Below, piece after piece: positions 1-12,346 of a stretch of DNA of 37,673 nucleotides. Position 1 is the stretch's first letter; each line of letters opens with the position of its first letter. Source of the DNA: Rhodoferax sp. (GTDB taxonomy: Bacteria; Pseudomonadota; Gammaproteobacteria; Burkholderiales; Burkholderiaceae_C); assembly GCA_018063505.1 (NCBI GenBank), contig JAGPBF010000012.1, positions 1-37,673 on the forward strand, in the 5' to 3' direction. A model generated the notes under the pieces. The model was given only the letters and a program-made list of their open reading frames with translations. It did not search any database and had not been told where the DNA came from. The position numbers and the translations under genes are program-made.

Positions 1-131
1 ACCCCGACCATCACGGAGAGTGTTGTCAATCGACCCCCTCGGAAGTGGCATGGAGCCGCTTTCGATTTACATCGATCCGGCAATCGGAGATGATTAGGCG
101 ATTGCCACCCGCCGTAGTACATTTTCAGTCC

Positions 132-1865
132 ATGTCCGCAGTCGATACCGCCAATCGCGAAAACAATTCAATTGCCCTGCCAGGCCTGGGGCGCGCGCTG
201 ATTCTTGCGGGCAAACTCGGACAAAAGTCGGCGGAGGACATCTATCGCAAGGCGTCGTCCGGCAAGACCAGCTTTATCGCCGAGCTCACCGGTTCGGGCG
301 CCGTGTCAGCGTCCGACCTGGCCCATACCATGTCGACGGCCTACGCCGCGCCATTGGTAGACCTCGACGCCATAGACCAGCACCGCTTGCCCAAGGGCCT
401 GCTGGACCCCAAGATCTGCCAGGCTTATCGGATCATCGTGCTGAGCAAGCGCAACAACCGGCTGACCGTGGCAACGGCGGATCCTTCGGATCAGGAGGCT
501 GTCGAGAAAATCAAGTTCGCGTCCCAACTCGGGGTCGATTGGGTCATTGCAGAATACGACAAGCTTCTCAAGCTGGTCGATACCAATGCGGCCTCGACAA
601 CCGAGACCATGGAGGAGATCATCGGCGGGGAGTTCGAGTTCGACGACGCCGCGGCCGATGGCGTGTCAGACAACGAACAGGCAACCACGTCGGAAGTCGA
701 CGACGCTCCGGTGGTCAAGTTCCTGCACAAGATGCTGCTCGATGCCTTCAGCATGCGCGCGTCCGACCTGCACTTCGAGCCCTACGAGCACACCTACCGC
801 GTGCGTTTCCGGATCGACGGCGAGTTGCGCGAGATTGCCTCACCGCCAATTGCCATCAAGGACAAACTGGCATCGCGGATCAAAGTGATATCCAAGATGG
901 ATATCTCCGAGAAGCGCGTGCCCCAGGATGGCAAGATGAAGCTCAAGATCGGGCCCAACAAGGTCATCGATTTTCGTGTGAGCACTCTGCCGACGCTGTT
1001 CGGCGAAAAAATCGTCATCCGGATTCTCGACCCCAGCAGTGCAAAACTGGGCGTGGACGCTCTGGGTTATGAACCGGTGGAGAAGCAACGCCTGCTCGAC
1101 GCCATTGGCCGCCCTTACGGCATGATCCTGGTCACAGGTCCCACAGGCTCGGGCAAGACCGTATCCCTCTATACCTGCCTGAATCTGCTGAACAAGCCTG
1201 GTGTGAACATTGCCACGGCCGAAGACCCGTCCGAGATCAATCTTCCGGGCGTCAATCAGGTCAATGTCAACGAGAAGGCCGGCCTGACTTTTGCAGCGGC
1301 GCTCAAATCGTTCCTGCGCCAGGACCCGGACATCATCATGGTTGGCGAGATCCGCGACCTGGAAACGGCCGACATCGCCATCAAGGCCGCACAAACCGGC
1401 CACCTGGTCCTGTCGACCCTGCACACCAACGATGCGCCAACCACATTGACGCGTATGCGCAACATGGGCATTGCGCCGTTCAACATCGCGTCAAGCGTGA
1501 TCCTGATCACGGCGCAGCGGCTGGCCCGTCGTCTTTGCCCCAACTGCAAGGCCGATGCAGACATTCCGAACAAAGCCTTGCTGGATGCCGGTTTCAAGGA
1601 AAGCGAAATCGATGGCACATGGACCACGTATCGTCCTGTCGGTTGCTCCATGTGCAATGGCGGTTACAAGGGTCGCGTCGGCATTTACCAGGTGATGCCG
1701 ATCAGCGAGGAAATCCAGCGCATCATCCTGCGTGACGGCAGCGCGCTCGATATCGCGCAGCAGGCCGCCAAGGAAGGGGTTGATTCATTGCGGCGATCGG
1801 GGTTGCGCAAGGTCAAACTGGGTCTGACCTCACTGGAAGAAGTGCTCGCCGTAACCAACGACTAA
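132..1865 (+). CDS. pilB: Type IV pilus assembly ATPase PilB
   Basis: This is the GspE/PulE-family hexameric ATPase that powers pilus extension from the cytoplasmic face of the inner membrane. The product is about 577 residues, the normal size. An N-terminal MshEN-like domain is followed by the ATPase core, with Walker A GPTGSGKT at residues 336-343, a Walker B region reading DPDIIMVGEIRDLETADIA, and a C-terminal zinc-binding tetracysteine (LCPNC then CSMCN). The open frame extends upstream to base 45, but the ATG at 132 (MSAVDTANRE) fits the usual N terminus; an in-frame ATG at 90 is an alternative. No strong ribosome binding site decides between them. pilC follows after 21 bases, so the two are likely co-transcribed. 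Confidence 0.95.
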   Translation: MSAVDTANRENNSIALPGLGRALILAGKLGQKSAEDIYRKASSGKTSFIAELTGSGAVSASDLAHTMSTAYAAPLVDLDAIDQHRLPKGLLDPKICQAYRIIVLSKRNNRLTVATADPSDQEAVEKIKFASQLGVDWVIAEYDKLLKLVDTNAASTTETMEEIIGGEFEFDDAAADGVSDNEQATTSEVDDAPVVKFLHKMLLDAFSMRASDLHFEPYEHTYRVRFRIDGELREIASPPIAIKDKLASRIKVISKMDISEKRVPQDGKMKLKIGPNKVIDFRVSTLPTLFGEKIVIRILDPSSAKLGVDALGYEPVEKQRLLDAIGRPYGMILVTGPTGSGKTVSLYTCLNLLNKPGVNIATAEDPSEINLPGVNQVNVNEKAGLTFAAALKSFLRQDPDIIMVGEIRDLETADIAIKAAQTGHLVLSTLHTNDAPTTLTRMRNMGIAPFNIASSVILITAQRLARRLCPNCKADADIPNKALLDAGFKESEIDGTWTTYRPVGCSMCNGGYKGRVGIYQVMPISEEIQRIILRDGSALDIAQQAAKEGVDSLRRSGLRKVKLGLTSLEEVLAVTND

Positions 1866-1886
1866 GAACAGGGACTCATAGACCAT

Positions 1887-3104
1887 ATGGCAACTGCGAA
1901 GCCCAAGGGCATTACCGAAACCGTCTTCGAGTGGGAGGGCAAGGACCGCAACGGCAAGCAGGTGCGCGGAGAGTCCCGGGCGATTGGCGTGAACCAGGTG
2001 CAGGCCACGCTCAGGCGCCAGGGCGTCACACCCACCAAGATCAAGAAGCGGCGCATGAGCGGGGGCTCTTCCATCAAGCCCAAGGACATGGCGATCTTCA
2101 CGCGCCAATTGGCCACGATGATGAAAGCCGGTGTGCCTTTGTTGCAGGCGTTCGACATCGTCGGACGTGGCAATCCCAACCCCAGAGTCACCAAACTGCT
2201 CAGCGACATCCGAACCGATGTCGAAACCGGCACCTCGCTCAGCGTTGCGTTTCGCAAATATCCGCTCTACTTCGACAACCTGTACTGCAATCTGGTCGAA
2301 GCCGGGGAGTCCGCCGGTATTCTGGACCAGTTGCTGGACCGGCTGGCGGTCTACATGGAAAAGACCGAGGCCATCAAGTCCAAGATCAAGTCCGCACTGA
2401 TGTATCCGATCACCGTGCTGATCGTCGCGTTCGTGGTCGTAGCCGTCATCATGATTTTCGTGATTCCGGCTTTCAAGGAGGTGTTCTCGAACTTCGGCGG
2501 TGAACTGCCCGTTCCGACACTGATCGTCATCGCGATGAGTGAATTTTTTGTGAAGTACTGGTACTTGATATTTGGCGGACTTGGCGGTGGCGTCTACTTT
2601 TTCATGGAATCGTGGAAACGCAACGAGAAAATGCAGAATGTCATGGATCGGGTCATGTTGAAGTTGCCGATCTTCGGTGTTCTGGTCGAGAAATCGTGTA
2701 TCGCACGCTGGACCCGGACCCTGTCCACCATGTTTGCCGCGGGCGTCCCGCTGGTGGAGGCGCTGGACTCGGTCGGCGGCGCCTCCGGCAATTCGGTTTT
2801 CGAACGCGCCACGACCAAGATCCAGCATGAAGTGTCGACCGGTACCGCGTTGACGGTGGCCATGACCAATGTGAACCTCTTCCCGTCCATGGTGCTGCAG
2901 ATGTGCGCCATCGGCGAGGAGTCCGGTTCGATCGACCACATGCTGGGCAAGGCAGCCGACTTCTACGAGGCGGAGGTCGACGACATGGTGGCCGGAATAT
3001 CGAGCCTGATGGAGCCCATCATCATCGTGATCCTGGGCACGATCATCGGCGGCATCGTGGTGGCGATGTACCTGCCCATCTTCAAGCTGGGAGCCGTGGT
3101 CTGA
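1887..3104 (+). CDS. pilC: Type IV pilus inner-membrane platform protein PilC
   Basis: This is the polytopic inner-membrane platform on which PilB and PilT act during pilus extension and retraction. The 405-residue product has the standard two T2SF (GspF) domains, at about residues 68-190 and 270-392. Each ends in a hydrophobic segment: the first is around YPITVLIVAFVVVAVIMIF, another lies near residues 215-240, and the last is near the C terminus (LMEPIIIVILGTIIGG). The characteristic motif FTRQLATMMKAGVPLLQAF is present. The ATG at 1887 is used. The stop codon overlaps the pilD start (TGATG), which suggests translational coupling. Confidence 0.96.
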   Translation: MATAKPKGITETVFEWEGKDRNGKQVRGESRAIGVNQVQATLRRQGVTPTKIKKRRMSGGSSIKPKDMAIFTRQLATMMKAGVPLLQAFDIVGRGNPNPRVTKLLSDIRTDVETGTSLSVAFRKYPLYFDNLYCNLVEAGESAGILDQLLDRLAVYMEKTEAIKSKIKSALMYPITVLIVAFVVVAVIMIFVIPAFKEVFSNFGGELPVPTLIVIAMSEFFVKYWYLIFGGLGGGVYFFMESWKRNEKMQNVMDRVMLKLPIFGVLVEKSCIARWTRTLSTMFAAGVPLVEALDSVGGASGNSVFERATTKIQHEVSTGTALTVAMTNVNLFPSMVLQMCAIGEESGSIDHMLGKAADFYEAEVDDMVAGISSLMEPIIIVILGTIIGGIVVAMYLPIFKLGAVV

Positions 3105-3976
3105 TGCTGGTGTCCCCGGGCGTCGACGTCGCATTGTTCGGCGTATTGGGCCTGCTCGTCGGAAGTTTTCTCAACGTCGTCATCCACCGTCTGCCGAAGA
3201 TGATGGAACTTGAATGGGCTGCAAACTGCGCGGAACTGGCCGGCAAGGACGTGCCGGCAGTCGAACCGTTCAATCTGTCGCGTCCCCGCTCCCGTTGTCC
3301 CAGCTGCCAGCACCAGATCCGATGGTACGAAAATATTCCGGTGCTCAGTTTTGCCGTGCTGCGCGGACGGTGTGCCAAGTGCAAGACCTCGATCAGCGTC
3401 CGGTATCCGGTCATTGAGATCGTCACGGCCGTGTTCTTCGTGGCCATGGCCCGGATGTACGGGCCCACTGCAGCTGGCCTGGTATGGGCCGCCCTGGCCT
3501 GCCTGCTGATCGCCCAGTTCTGCATCGACCTGGACACCCAGCTGCTGCCGGACGACCTCAACTACATCATTCTGTGGCTGGGCCTGATTGCCTCTGCCAT
3601 GGGATTGACCACGGTTGCGTTGTCCTCGTCGGTGTGGGGCGCCGTTTTTGGTTACCTGAGCCTTTGGTCGGTCTACCAGGTGCACCATCGCCTCACTGGC
3701 AAGCAAGGCATGGGGCACGGCGACTTCAAGCTGCTCGCGGGCCTGGGCGCCTGGTTTGGTGCCGAATATCTGGTCGCCCTGATCCTGTTGTCATCTGTCG
3801 TGGGCTCGATTCTGGGTGGTGGCTTGCTGCTGGTGGGCAAACTCGCCAATCGGGATATTCCGATCCCTTTCGGCCCCTTCCTTGCCGGCGCCGGCATGGT
3901 GGCGATGCTGGCCGGACCCGGTCGACTCGAGAGCCTGGTCCCGTTTGCATTCCCGTTCTCGCATCTCGCCCGATGA
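3104..3976 (+). CDS. pilD: Prepilin leader peptidase / N-methyltransferase PilD
   Basis: This is the bifunctional inner-membrane aspartic peptidase that cleaves type IV prepilin (and type II pseudopilin) leaders and N-methylates the new N terminus. The 290-residue product carries the zinc-binding cysteine pairs C65/C68 and C90/C93 in the cytoplasmic loop. It also has the two aspartyl-protease motifs: DLDTQLLPDDL around residue 144 and GHGD with D207, the GxGD signature. Multiple hydrophobic helices follow. The open frame extends upstream inside pilC, but the ATG overlapping the pilC stop at 3104 gives the expected N terminus (MLVSPGVDVALFG). coaE starts 4 bases after the stop. Confidence 0.95.
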   Translation: MLVSPGVDVALFGVLGLLVGSFLNVVIHRLPKMMELEWAANCAELAGKDVPAVEPFNLSRPRSRCPSCQHQIRWYENIPVLSFAVLRGRCAKCKTSISVRYPVIEIVTAVFFVAMARMYGPTAAGLVWAALACLLIAQFCIDLDTQLLPDDLNYIILWLGLIASAMGLTTVALSSSVWGAVFGYLSLWSVYQVHHRLTGKQGMGHGDFKLLAGLGAWFGAEYLVALILLSSVVGSILGGGLLLVGKLANRDIPIPFGPFLAGAGMVAMLAGPGRLESLVPFAFPFSHLAR

Positions 3977-3980
3977 GCTG

Positions 3981-4580
3981 ATGTTGCGACTCGGCCTGAC
4001 CGGTGGCATCGGAAGTGGAAAAAGCACGGTGGCAGAGTTCTTCACGCAGCATCGCGCTGTGGTGATCGATGCCGATGCGATCTCGCGGGCGACAACCGCT
4101 TCAGGCGGCCTTGCCATCGCCCCGATTGCCGCAGCGTTCGGCGCAGACTTCATCACGGCTGATGGCGCCCTGGACCGGGCCAGGATGCGCCAGGCCAGTT
4201 TTTCCGATCCAGCGGCCCGAGCCACACTGGAATCGATCGTCCATCCCCTGGTCGCGCAGGAATCGGCACTGCGCGAGCAAAACGCGCTGGATGCCGGCGC
4301 GCCCTGCATCGTGTTCGACGTACCCCTGCTGGTGGAATCCCGGCGCTGGCGTCAACGGGTGGATCTGGTGCTGGTCGTGGATTGCCTTGTCGAGGTCCAG
4401 ATCAGCCGGGTGATGGCGCGCAGTGGCCTGGCCCGCGACGAGATCGAGCGCATCATCTCCGCCCAGGTTTCGCGCACCGAGCGGCTGCGCGCAGCCGACA
4501 TCGTGATATTCAATGCCGGTCCGTCGAGAGAACAGATCGCAGATGAGGTGAATCAGATCGCCAGGCGCTTCGGGCTATGA
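3981..4580 (+). CDS. coaE: Dephospho-CoA kinase CoaE
   Basis: CoaE catalyses the last step of coenzyme A synthesis, ATP-dependent 3'-phosphorylation of dephospho-CoA, in the cytoplasm. The 199-residue product starts MLRLGLTGGIGSGKST, with the P-loop GGIGSGKS at residues 8-15. It continues with the DADAISR motif, the IVFDVPLLVES motif and a LID-type region. The start chosen is the ATG at 3981, 4 bases after pilD; an upstream extension of the frame lies inside pilD and is not needed. The pilD-coaE-zapD-yacG order is a common proteobacterial arrangement. Confidence 0.95.
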   Translation: MLRLGLTGGIGSGKSTVAEFFTQHRAVVIDADAISRATTASGGLAIAPIAAAFGADFITADGALDRARMRQASFSDPAARATLESIVHPLVAQESALREQNALDAGAPCIVFDVPLLVESRRWRQRVDLVLVVDCLVEVQISRVMARSGLARDEIERIISAQVSRTERLRAADIVIFNAGPSREQIADEVNQIARRFGL

Positions 4581-4602
4581 TTGTCGGAACGGAAATACCA
4601 GC

Positions 4603-5358
4603 GTGATTCTTTACGAATATCCCTTCAACGAGCGCATCCGGACCTACCTGCGAATCGAGCACCTGTTTCGGCGCCTGGCAGAACTGGTTGCCCGCGATCA
4701 CCCGATCGATCATCACTACGCACTGTCCACGATTTTTGAAGTCATGGACGTGGGCGCGCGCGCCGATCTCAAGTCCGACCTGCTCAAGGATCTGGAGAAA
4801 CAACGGCAGATCCTGCACAGTTACCGCGGCAATCCGGCGATCTCCGAACGTGCGCTCGACGCGGTCACGGGTCAGGTCGACCACTGCTACAACGGCCTGA
4901 GCAGCGTGCAGGGCAAGGCTGGCCACATATTGACGGAGAACGACTGGCTGATGAGCATTCGCAGCCGCGTCGGCATTCCCGGCGGCACTTGCGAATTCGA
5001 CCTGCCAGCCTACTACGCCTGGCAACAGCGGAGCGGCGATCTGCGCCGGGTCGACCTGCACCGCTGGGCCAGCACACTCGCCCCCATGGCGGAATCCGTT
5101 TCGCTGTTGATGAAGATGTTGCGCGAATCAGGCGCGCCCCAGAAGGTGGTGGCATCCGGCGGTCAATTCCAGCAAAATCTTCCCCAAGGCAAGACCTTCC
5201 AGTTGCTGCGCCTGTCGATCAACCCTGGCCTGGGTGTAATCCCCGAGATCAGCGGCAATCGGCTGATGGTGTCGATCCGGTTCATGCGCCAGGAACCGGA
5301 TCACCGGCTGCACTCGACCAGCGACGATTGCAACTTCGAATTGACATTGTGTTCGTGA
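4603..5358 (+). CDS. zapD: Cell division protein ZapD
   Basis: This ZapD (YacF, DUF1342) family protein would cross-link FtsZ protofilaments and stabilise the division ring. The 251-residue product begins MILYEYPFNERIRTYLRIEHLF, the family signature, and is the usual length. The N-terminal half is helical and the C-terminal half is predicted to be beta-rich. The start codon is GTG at 4603. No ATG fits, because the conserved N terminus begins exactly there. The stop overlaps an ATG of the yacG frame (TGATG at 5356-5360), so the two are probably translationally coupled. Confidence 0.94.
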   Translation: MILYEYPFNERIRTYLRIEHLFRRLAELVARDHPIDHHYALSTIFEVMDVGARADLKSDLLKDLEKQRQILHSYRGNPAISERALDAVTGQVDHCYNGLSSVQGKAGHILTENDWLMSIRSRVGIPGGTCEFDLPAYYAWQQRSGDLRRVDLHRWASTLAPMAESVSLLMKMLRESGAPQKVVASGGQFQQNLPQGKTFQLLRLSINPGLGVIPEISGNRLMVSIRFMRQEPDHRLHSTSDDCNFELTLCS

Positions 5359-5618
5359 TGCCTGATCGATCCAGAACAAGCGACAAAGCCATGCCTGAAG
5401 AATCGGAAACGCAAGCAGATGCGTCGATCCGGATCCGGATCGTGCGTTGCCCCAACTGCAGCGGGGACAGCATCTATGCGCCCTCCAACCCGTACCGTCC
5501 GTTCTGCAGCGCGCGATGCAAGGGCCTGGACTTCGGCGCCTGGGCCGGCGAATCGTTTCGCCTTGCCGCAGATTCAGAGCCCGATGAATTGAAGCCGCCA
5601 GACCAGCTCCTGCAATAG
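5358..5618 (+). CDS. yacG: DNA gyrase inhibitor YacG (zinc-binding)
   Basis: This is a small zinc-finger protein of the YacG family, which in Escherichia coli binds GyrB and inhibits DNA gyrase. The frame shows the family core CPNC ... CSARC followed by LDFGAWAGESFR: four zinc-ligand cysteines spaced C-x2-C-x15-C-x3-C. From the ATG overlapping the zapD stop the product is 86 residues. An internal ATG at 5391 (MPEESETQAD) gives 75 residues, closer to the family length, and is an equally good candidate. The stop codon is TAG, which matters when interpreting secA in this window. The gene converges on the Nudix gene, with 86 bases between them and no clear terminator. Confidence 0.88.
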   Translation: MPDRSRTSDKAMPEESETQADASIRIRIVRCPNCSGDSIYAPSNPYRPFCSARCKGLDFGAWAGESFRLAADSEPDELKPPDQLLQ

Positions 5619-5704
5619 CCGGGCAGACAGCGCCACCGCAGACTTGCCGGTCACTGGTACCGGCGCACGCGTCGTCTGTCGCCAACCGCTGTGCCAGCGA
5701 GCCG

Positions 5705-6172
5705 TCAATGGGTTGCGCCGCCAAAGCCCCGCTCATCGGCCAGCCACCGCAACACCGGCACGGTGCCCGGCAAGACCGGCCCCACCTGTACCGGCAATTG
5801 CTGCCAGCTGCATGACTGGCCCTCGCGCATCTGCAGATCGCCCTGCCAATCGGTGACCTTGCAGAAGTTCAGGCGCACCAGCGCATGGGGGTAATCGACG
5901 ATCTCATCACGCCACTGGGTAGCAAGTTGCACTGTGATCCCGAGTTCCTCGTGCAGTTCGCGCGCAAGTGCCTGAAGCACATCTTCGTCGGCCTCGAGCT
6001 TGCCACCGGGGAACTCCCAGTAACCGGCATAGACCTTGCCGAGCGGCCGACTGGTGAGCAGAAAATGTCCGTCAGGCCGCAACAGGATTCCAACGGCGAC
6101 ATCCACCAGCGGCCGAGCAGAACCACCTTCGCGCGGACGATCGGGATCGGCCTTCAACGGCTCGCCGGTCAT
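5705..6172 (-). CDS. mutT: Nudix hydrolase, MutT-like 8-oxo-dGTP pyrophosphatase
   Basis: This Nudix-family pyrophosphatase most likely cleans oxidised dGTP from the nucleotide pool. The complete Nudix box G-x5-E-x7-RE-x2-EE-x-G-I lies at residues 57-79 of the 155-residue product and follows the YWEFPGG motif typical of MutT. The start is set at the ATG at 6172 (MTGEPLKAD). The frame stays open upstream to 6364, but that part overlaps the DUF815 gene and lacks family features. Even so, the chosen start lies just beyond the DUF815 stop at 6228. It is last in the presumed secA-argJ-DUF815-mutT run. Exact substrate specificity is inferred. Confidence 0.9.
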   Translation of the reverse strand: MTGEPLKADPDRPREGGSARPLVDVAVGILLRPDGHFLLTSRPLGKVYAGYWEFPGGKLEADEDVLQALARELHEELGITVQLATQWRDEIVDYPHALVRLNFCKVTDWQGDLQMREGQSCSWQQLPVQVGPVLPGTVPVLRWLADERGFGGATH

Positions 6173-6227
6173 GCGCGCGACCGGCACAGACGCGCCGGGT
6201 TGCAGCCCCCAAGCGCGCACCACAGGC

Positions 6228-7130
6228 TCATGCCAGCACGCCGCGACTGCCGCTGAAATCACGGGCAAACTGGTACGCCACACGCCCGCTGCGCGACCCG
6301 CGCTCCAGCGCCCAGACCAGCGCAGGCGCACGCGCCGATGCGATATGGTCCGGTTCAACACCAAAGGACTGCAGCCATTGCGCCACGATCGTCAGATATT
6401 CGTCCTGCGTGAACGGGTAGAAACTCACCCACAGACCAAACCGCTCGGACAGGGAGATCTTCTCCTCGATCACCTCGCCGGGATGGACTTCGCCATCGTC
6501 GGTATGGGTGTAGGTAAGGTTCTCCTTCATGTATTCGGGCAACAGATGGCGGCGGTTGCTGGTCGCATACACCAGCACATTGGCGGTGGTCTCGGCGACC
6601 GAGCCGTCCAGGATCGACTTGAGCGCCTTGTAGCCAGGCTCTCCGTCCTCGAAGCTCAGGTCATCGCAGAATACGATGAACTTCTCCGGTCGATCCGACA
6701 CCACATCGACGATATCGGGCAGGTCTACCAGATCGGCCTTGTCGACCTCGATCAGACGCAAGCCGGCGGGCGCAAACTCACGCAGGCAAGCCTTGATCAG
6801 CGATGATTTACCGGTGCCACGTGCGCCGGTCAGCAACACGTTGTTGGCGGCACGGCCTTCGACGAATTGCTGGGTATTGCGTCGAATCTTTTCCTTTTGT
6901 ACCGCGATTTCCTGCAGATCAGCCAGTTCGATCAAGGCCACATGGCGCACCGGTTCGAGCACGCCGTGGCCGGAGCTGCGCTTGCGATAACGAAATGCGA
7001 TCCCGGCATTCCAGTCGGGTGCCGACAAGGCTTGCGGAAGCGCCGCTTCAATGCGGGTAATCAGTTGCTCGGCCCGCACCAGCAGGTGCTGCAATTTGTC
7101 ATCCATCCTCGAACCCATCCATTCGGGCAT
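6228..7130 (-). CDS. DUF815-family AAA-type ATPase
   Basis: This is a cytoplasmic P-loop ATPase of the DUF815 family, whose cellular role is not established. The product is up to 300 residues. Walker A GARGTGKS lies at residues 102-109 and the Walker B-like stretch KFIVFCDDLSFED near residue 150. These are followed by a sensor-like YATSNRRHLLPEYM and the C-terminal arginine-rich segment of the family. The start is uncertain: an internal ATG at 7106 (MDDKLQHLLVRAE) matches the usual N terminus better, while the ATGs at 7130 and 7118 are alternatives. The gene lies 23 bases downstream of argJ on the same strand. Confidence 0.9.
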   Translation of the reverse strand: MPEWMGSRMDDKLQHLLVRAEQLITRIEAALPQALSAPDWNAGIAFRYRKRSSGHGVLEPVRHVALIELADLQEIAVQKEKIRRNTQQFVEGRAANNVLLTGARGTGKSSLIKACLREFAPAGLRLIEVDKADLVDLPDIVDVVSDRPEKFIVFCDDLSFEDGEPGYKALKSILDGSVAETTANVLVYATSNRRHLLPEYMKENLTYTHTDDGEVHPGEVIEEKISLSERFGLWVSFYPFTQDEYLTIVAQWLQSFGVEPDHIASARAPALVWALERGSRSGRVAYQFARDFSGSRGVLA

Positions 7131-7153
7131 CTGCCCGGCTTCATGCTGCGCGA

Positions 7154-8383
7154 TCAGGAGCGGTAGTCCGCATTGATCGTGACGTACTCGTGGCTGAAGT
7201 CGCAGGTCCAGACGGTATCGGTCGCGCTGCCGCGTCCGAGATCCACACGGACCACGATTTCGCTCTGTTTCATCACGCGTTGCCCGTCGGACTCCTGGTA
7301 GGACGGGTTGCGTCCGCCACGGGTCGCCACGTGCACATCGTCAAGATACAGTTCGATCCCGGTCTGATCCAGGTCGTCGATGCCGGCGTAACCCACCGCG
7401 GCAAGTATGCGACCCAGATTGGGGTCACTGGCAAAAAATGCCGTCTTGACCAGCGGAGAGTGCGCAATCGCATACCCGACCGTCCGGCATTCAGCCGCAT
7501 CACGTCCACCCTGAACGGTGATCGTGATGAACTTGGTTGCCCCTTCACCGTCACGCACAATGGCATGTGCCAGCGTGCGTGCCACCTGCAGCATCGCTGC
7601 CTTGAGTGCCTGCCCGTCCACGCTGTCGAGCGACGCGATGCGGGCGTTGGCCGCCTTGTTGGTAGCGATCACGACGAACGAATCGTTGGTCGACGTATCG
7701 CCATCCACCGTGACGCGGTTGAACGAGGCATCCGCGAGTTCCTGCGCGAGTTGGTGCATCAGGCCCGGCGCCACGCATGCGTCGGTGGCCATGAAGCCGA
7801 GCATGGTGGCCATGTTAGGACGAATCATTCCGGCGCCCTTGCTGATACCTGTGACGGTGATCTCCACGCCACCGACCTGTGCCCGGACACTGCAGGCCTT
7901 GGGCACCGTATCGGTGGTCATGATCGCCTGCGCAGCATTGAACCAGTTGTCCTCCACCGCATCGGCAATGGCCGCCGGCAGACCCGCCTCGATCCGTTCG
8001 ACCGGCAACGGCTCCATGATGACGCCCGTGGAAAACGGCAACACCTGCTGCGCGCTCAGGCCCAATCTGGCGGCCAGCGCGGCACTGCTGCTGCGCGAGC
8101 GCTCCAGCCCCTGCGCACCGGTACCGGCATTGGCATTGCCAGTGTTGATCAACAGGGCACGGATTTCCAGACTGCCGGCCAGATGCTCGCGGCAGACCTG
8201 CACCGGTGCGGCGCAGAACCGGTTTTTCGTGAACACCGCGCCCACGCCTGCTCCGGCTTCGATCAACACGACCGTCAGGTCCTTGCGATGGGCCTTGCGG
8301 ATGCCGGCCTCGGCCGTGCCGATGCGAAGCCCGGCGACCGGATGCAGATCAGCCGCCTGGGGAGCAGTGAGATTGACAGGCAT
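7154..8383 (-). CDS. argJ: Bifunctional glutamate N-acetyltransferase / amino-acid acetyltransferase ArgJ
   Basis: ArgJ recycles the acetyl group from N-acetylornithine to glutamate in the cyclic arginine pathway and, in bifunctional forms, also uses acetyl-CoA. The 409-residue precursor carries the self-cleavage motif [14 protein letters not shown]. Autoproteolysis before T193 would generate the alpha and beta chains, with that threonine as nucleophile. The GNANAGTG and [11 protein letters not shown] motifs of the family are present. It starts with an ATG only 9 bases downstream of the secA stop, so it is almost certainly co-transcribed with secA. Nonsense polarity from the secA amber codon could therefore affect it. 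Confidence 0.96.
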   Translation of the reverse strand: MPVNLTAPQAADLHPVAGLRIGTAEAGIRKAHRKDLTVVLIEAGAGVGAVFTKNRFCAAPVQVCREHLAGSLEIRALLINTGNANAGTGAQGLERSRSSSAALAARLGLSAQQVLPFSTGVIMEPLPVERIEAGLPAAIADAVEDNWFNAAQAIMTTDTVPKACSVRAQVGGVEITVTGISKGAGMIRPNMATMLGFMATDACVAPGLMHQLAQELADASFNRVTVDGDTSTNDSFVVIATNKAANARIASLDSVDGQALKAAMLQVARTLAHAIVRDGEGATKFITITVQGGRDAAECRTVGYAIAHSPLVKTAFFASDPNLGRILAAVGYAGIDDLDQTGIELYLDDVHVATRGGRNPSYQESDGQRVMKQSEIVVRVDLGRGSATDTVWTCDFSHEYVTINADYRS

Positions 8384-8392
8384 GGATTACCT

Positions 8393-11173
<2,781 letters not shown>

Positions 11174-11313
11174 GAATGCCCGTCCCGCCGGATGACCTGA
11201 TGCGGCCAGCCGGAAGGCGCAATCCTTTTATCAAACAGAATATGGAAGTGGGGTCTCACCCGCCGAACTGACGCACATGCGGGCGTTACCCGTAAAGAAT
11301 CCGATGCAGGATT

Positions 11314-12321
11314 TTACCTTTGCGGGGTACGTGCCCTGGTTGCGCGCGCAGACGCCCCTTTTGCTACTGCACGGACAGGTCGTTCGGTGTTCGCAGCCAG
11401 TTGCTGCGCAGCCAGGTTGCCGCCGGCGGCAAGGAACTTCTGCGGGTCCTGTGGAACCCCCTGCACCAGCACTTCGAAGTGCAGATGTGCACCGGTCGAT
11501 CGCCCCGTGGTGCCCACGGCCGCGATTTTCTGTCCGCGCCGCACGATATCACCCTTCTTGACAAACACCGCCGAGGCATGGGCATAACGGGTCACGAGGT
11601 CATTGCCATGGTCGATTTCGACCATGTTGCCGTAGGCAGGGTGGTACTCCTGCACCACCACCACGCCACCGGCTGCAGCCAGGATGGGTGTACCGGCATC
11701 TGCCTGGAAGTCGAGTCCTGTATGTAGCGCCGAGCGCCCGGTAATTGGATCGATTCGCCAGCCAAAATCCGATCCAAGGTTGCCGTCGAATACCGGCTTC
11801 TGCGTCGGAATCATCATATTGCGCATCTTCTGGTCAAACAGCCGCGACTCCAGCACCGTCAGCAGGTCCGTACGCTGGGACGTCAATCGATCGAGGTCGG
11901 CCAGCGTAGCCTGCAATTCATCCATCGACAATGGCCGCCCGGTGACCAGCGCACCGCCCCGCCCGGGCTTGGCCTTGATTTCAGCGGCATTGATGCCTGC
12001 CAATCCGGACACCCGCTCGCCCAGCGACTCGAGTTGCGTCAGCTTGGCCTGCATTTCACCGAGTTGCCGTGCCAGCACGTCGAGGTTCTCGCGCATGAAC
12101 TTGTCGCGTTGCTCGAACTCATCCTGCACGACCAGCCGCACCAGCGAGCCGACGATGGGCCAGCGTTCACGCGCGCCCTTGAGAAAAACCCAGTGGTAAA
12201 GACCGGCCGCCACCACCATCAGTACAAGCGACAACACCAGCGCCGAGAGCACCAGGCGGCTTCCGGACAGGTGAATCGCACGACTCCTGGCCAGCCATGC
12301 GTCCGTGATAATCAAGTGCAT
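11314..12321 (-). CDS. M23-family metallopeptidase, membrane-anchored
   Basis: This is a LytM/M23-type peptidase that probably acts on peptidoglycan cross-links or serves as an amidase activator in the periplasm. The 335-residue product has a single transmembrane anchor at about residues 22-47 (SRLVLSALVLSLVLMVVAAGLY). A coiled-coil-prone segment rich in leucine and glutamate follows, then a C-terminal M23 domain with zinc ligands in HTGLDF and HLHFEV and the typical SDFGWRIDPITG entry motif. It precedes secA by 140 bases on the same strand, a common pairing in this order. The ligands HxxxD and HxH look intact, so it is probably catalytically competent. Confidence 0.9.
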   Translation of the reverse strand: MHLIITDAWLARSRAIHLSGSRLVLSALVLSLVLMVVAAGLYHWVFLKGARERWPIVGSLVRLVVQDEFEQRDKFMRENLDVLARQLGEMQAKLTQLESLGERVSGLAGINAAEIKAKPGRGGALVTGRPLSMDELQATLADLDRLTSQRTDLLTVLESRLFDQKMRNMMIPTQKPVFDGNLGSDFGWRIDPITGRSALHTGLDFQADAGTPILAAAGGVVVVQEYHPAYGNMVEIDHGNDLVTRYAHASAVFVKKGDIVRRGQKIAAVGTTGRSTGAHLHFEVLVQGVPQDPQKFLAAGGNLAAQQLAANTERPVRAVAKGASARATRARTPQR

Positions 12322-12346
12322 TCAAACCCCCGTCTATCATTTGGCC

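Noticed and set aside
45..131. Start of pilB at base 45, and a sigma54-like TGGCAT element near 48-64
   Set aside because: The first 29 residues are not like PilB N termini, and the GG-to-GC spacing of the candidate element is one base off the required 10.
11284..11330. Inverted repeat AATCC/GGATT between the M23 and secA genes as a terminator
   Set aside because: The stem is 5 bp with an interior bulge, and there is no T-tract on the minus strand.
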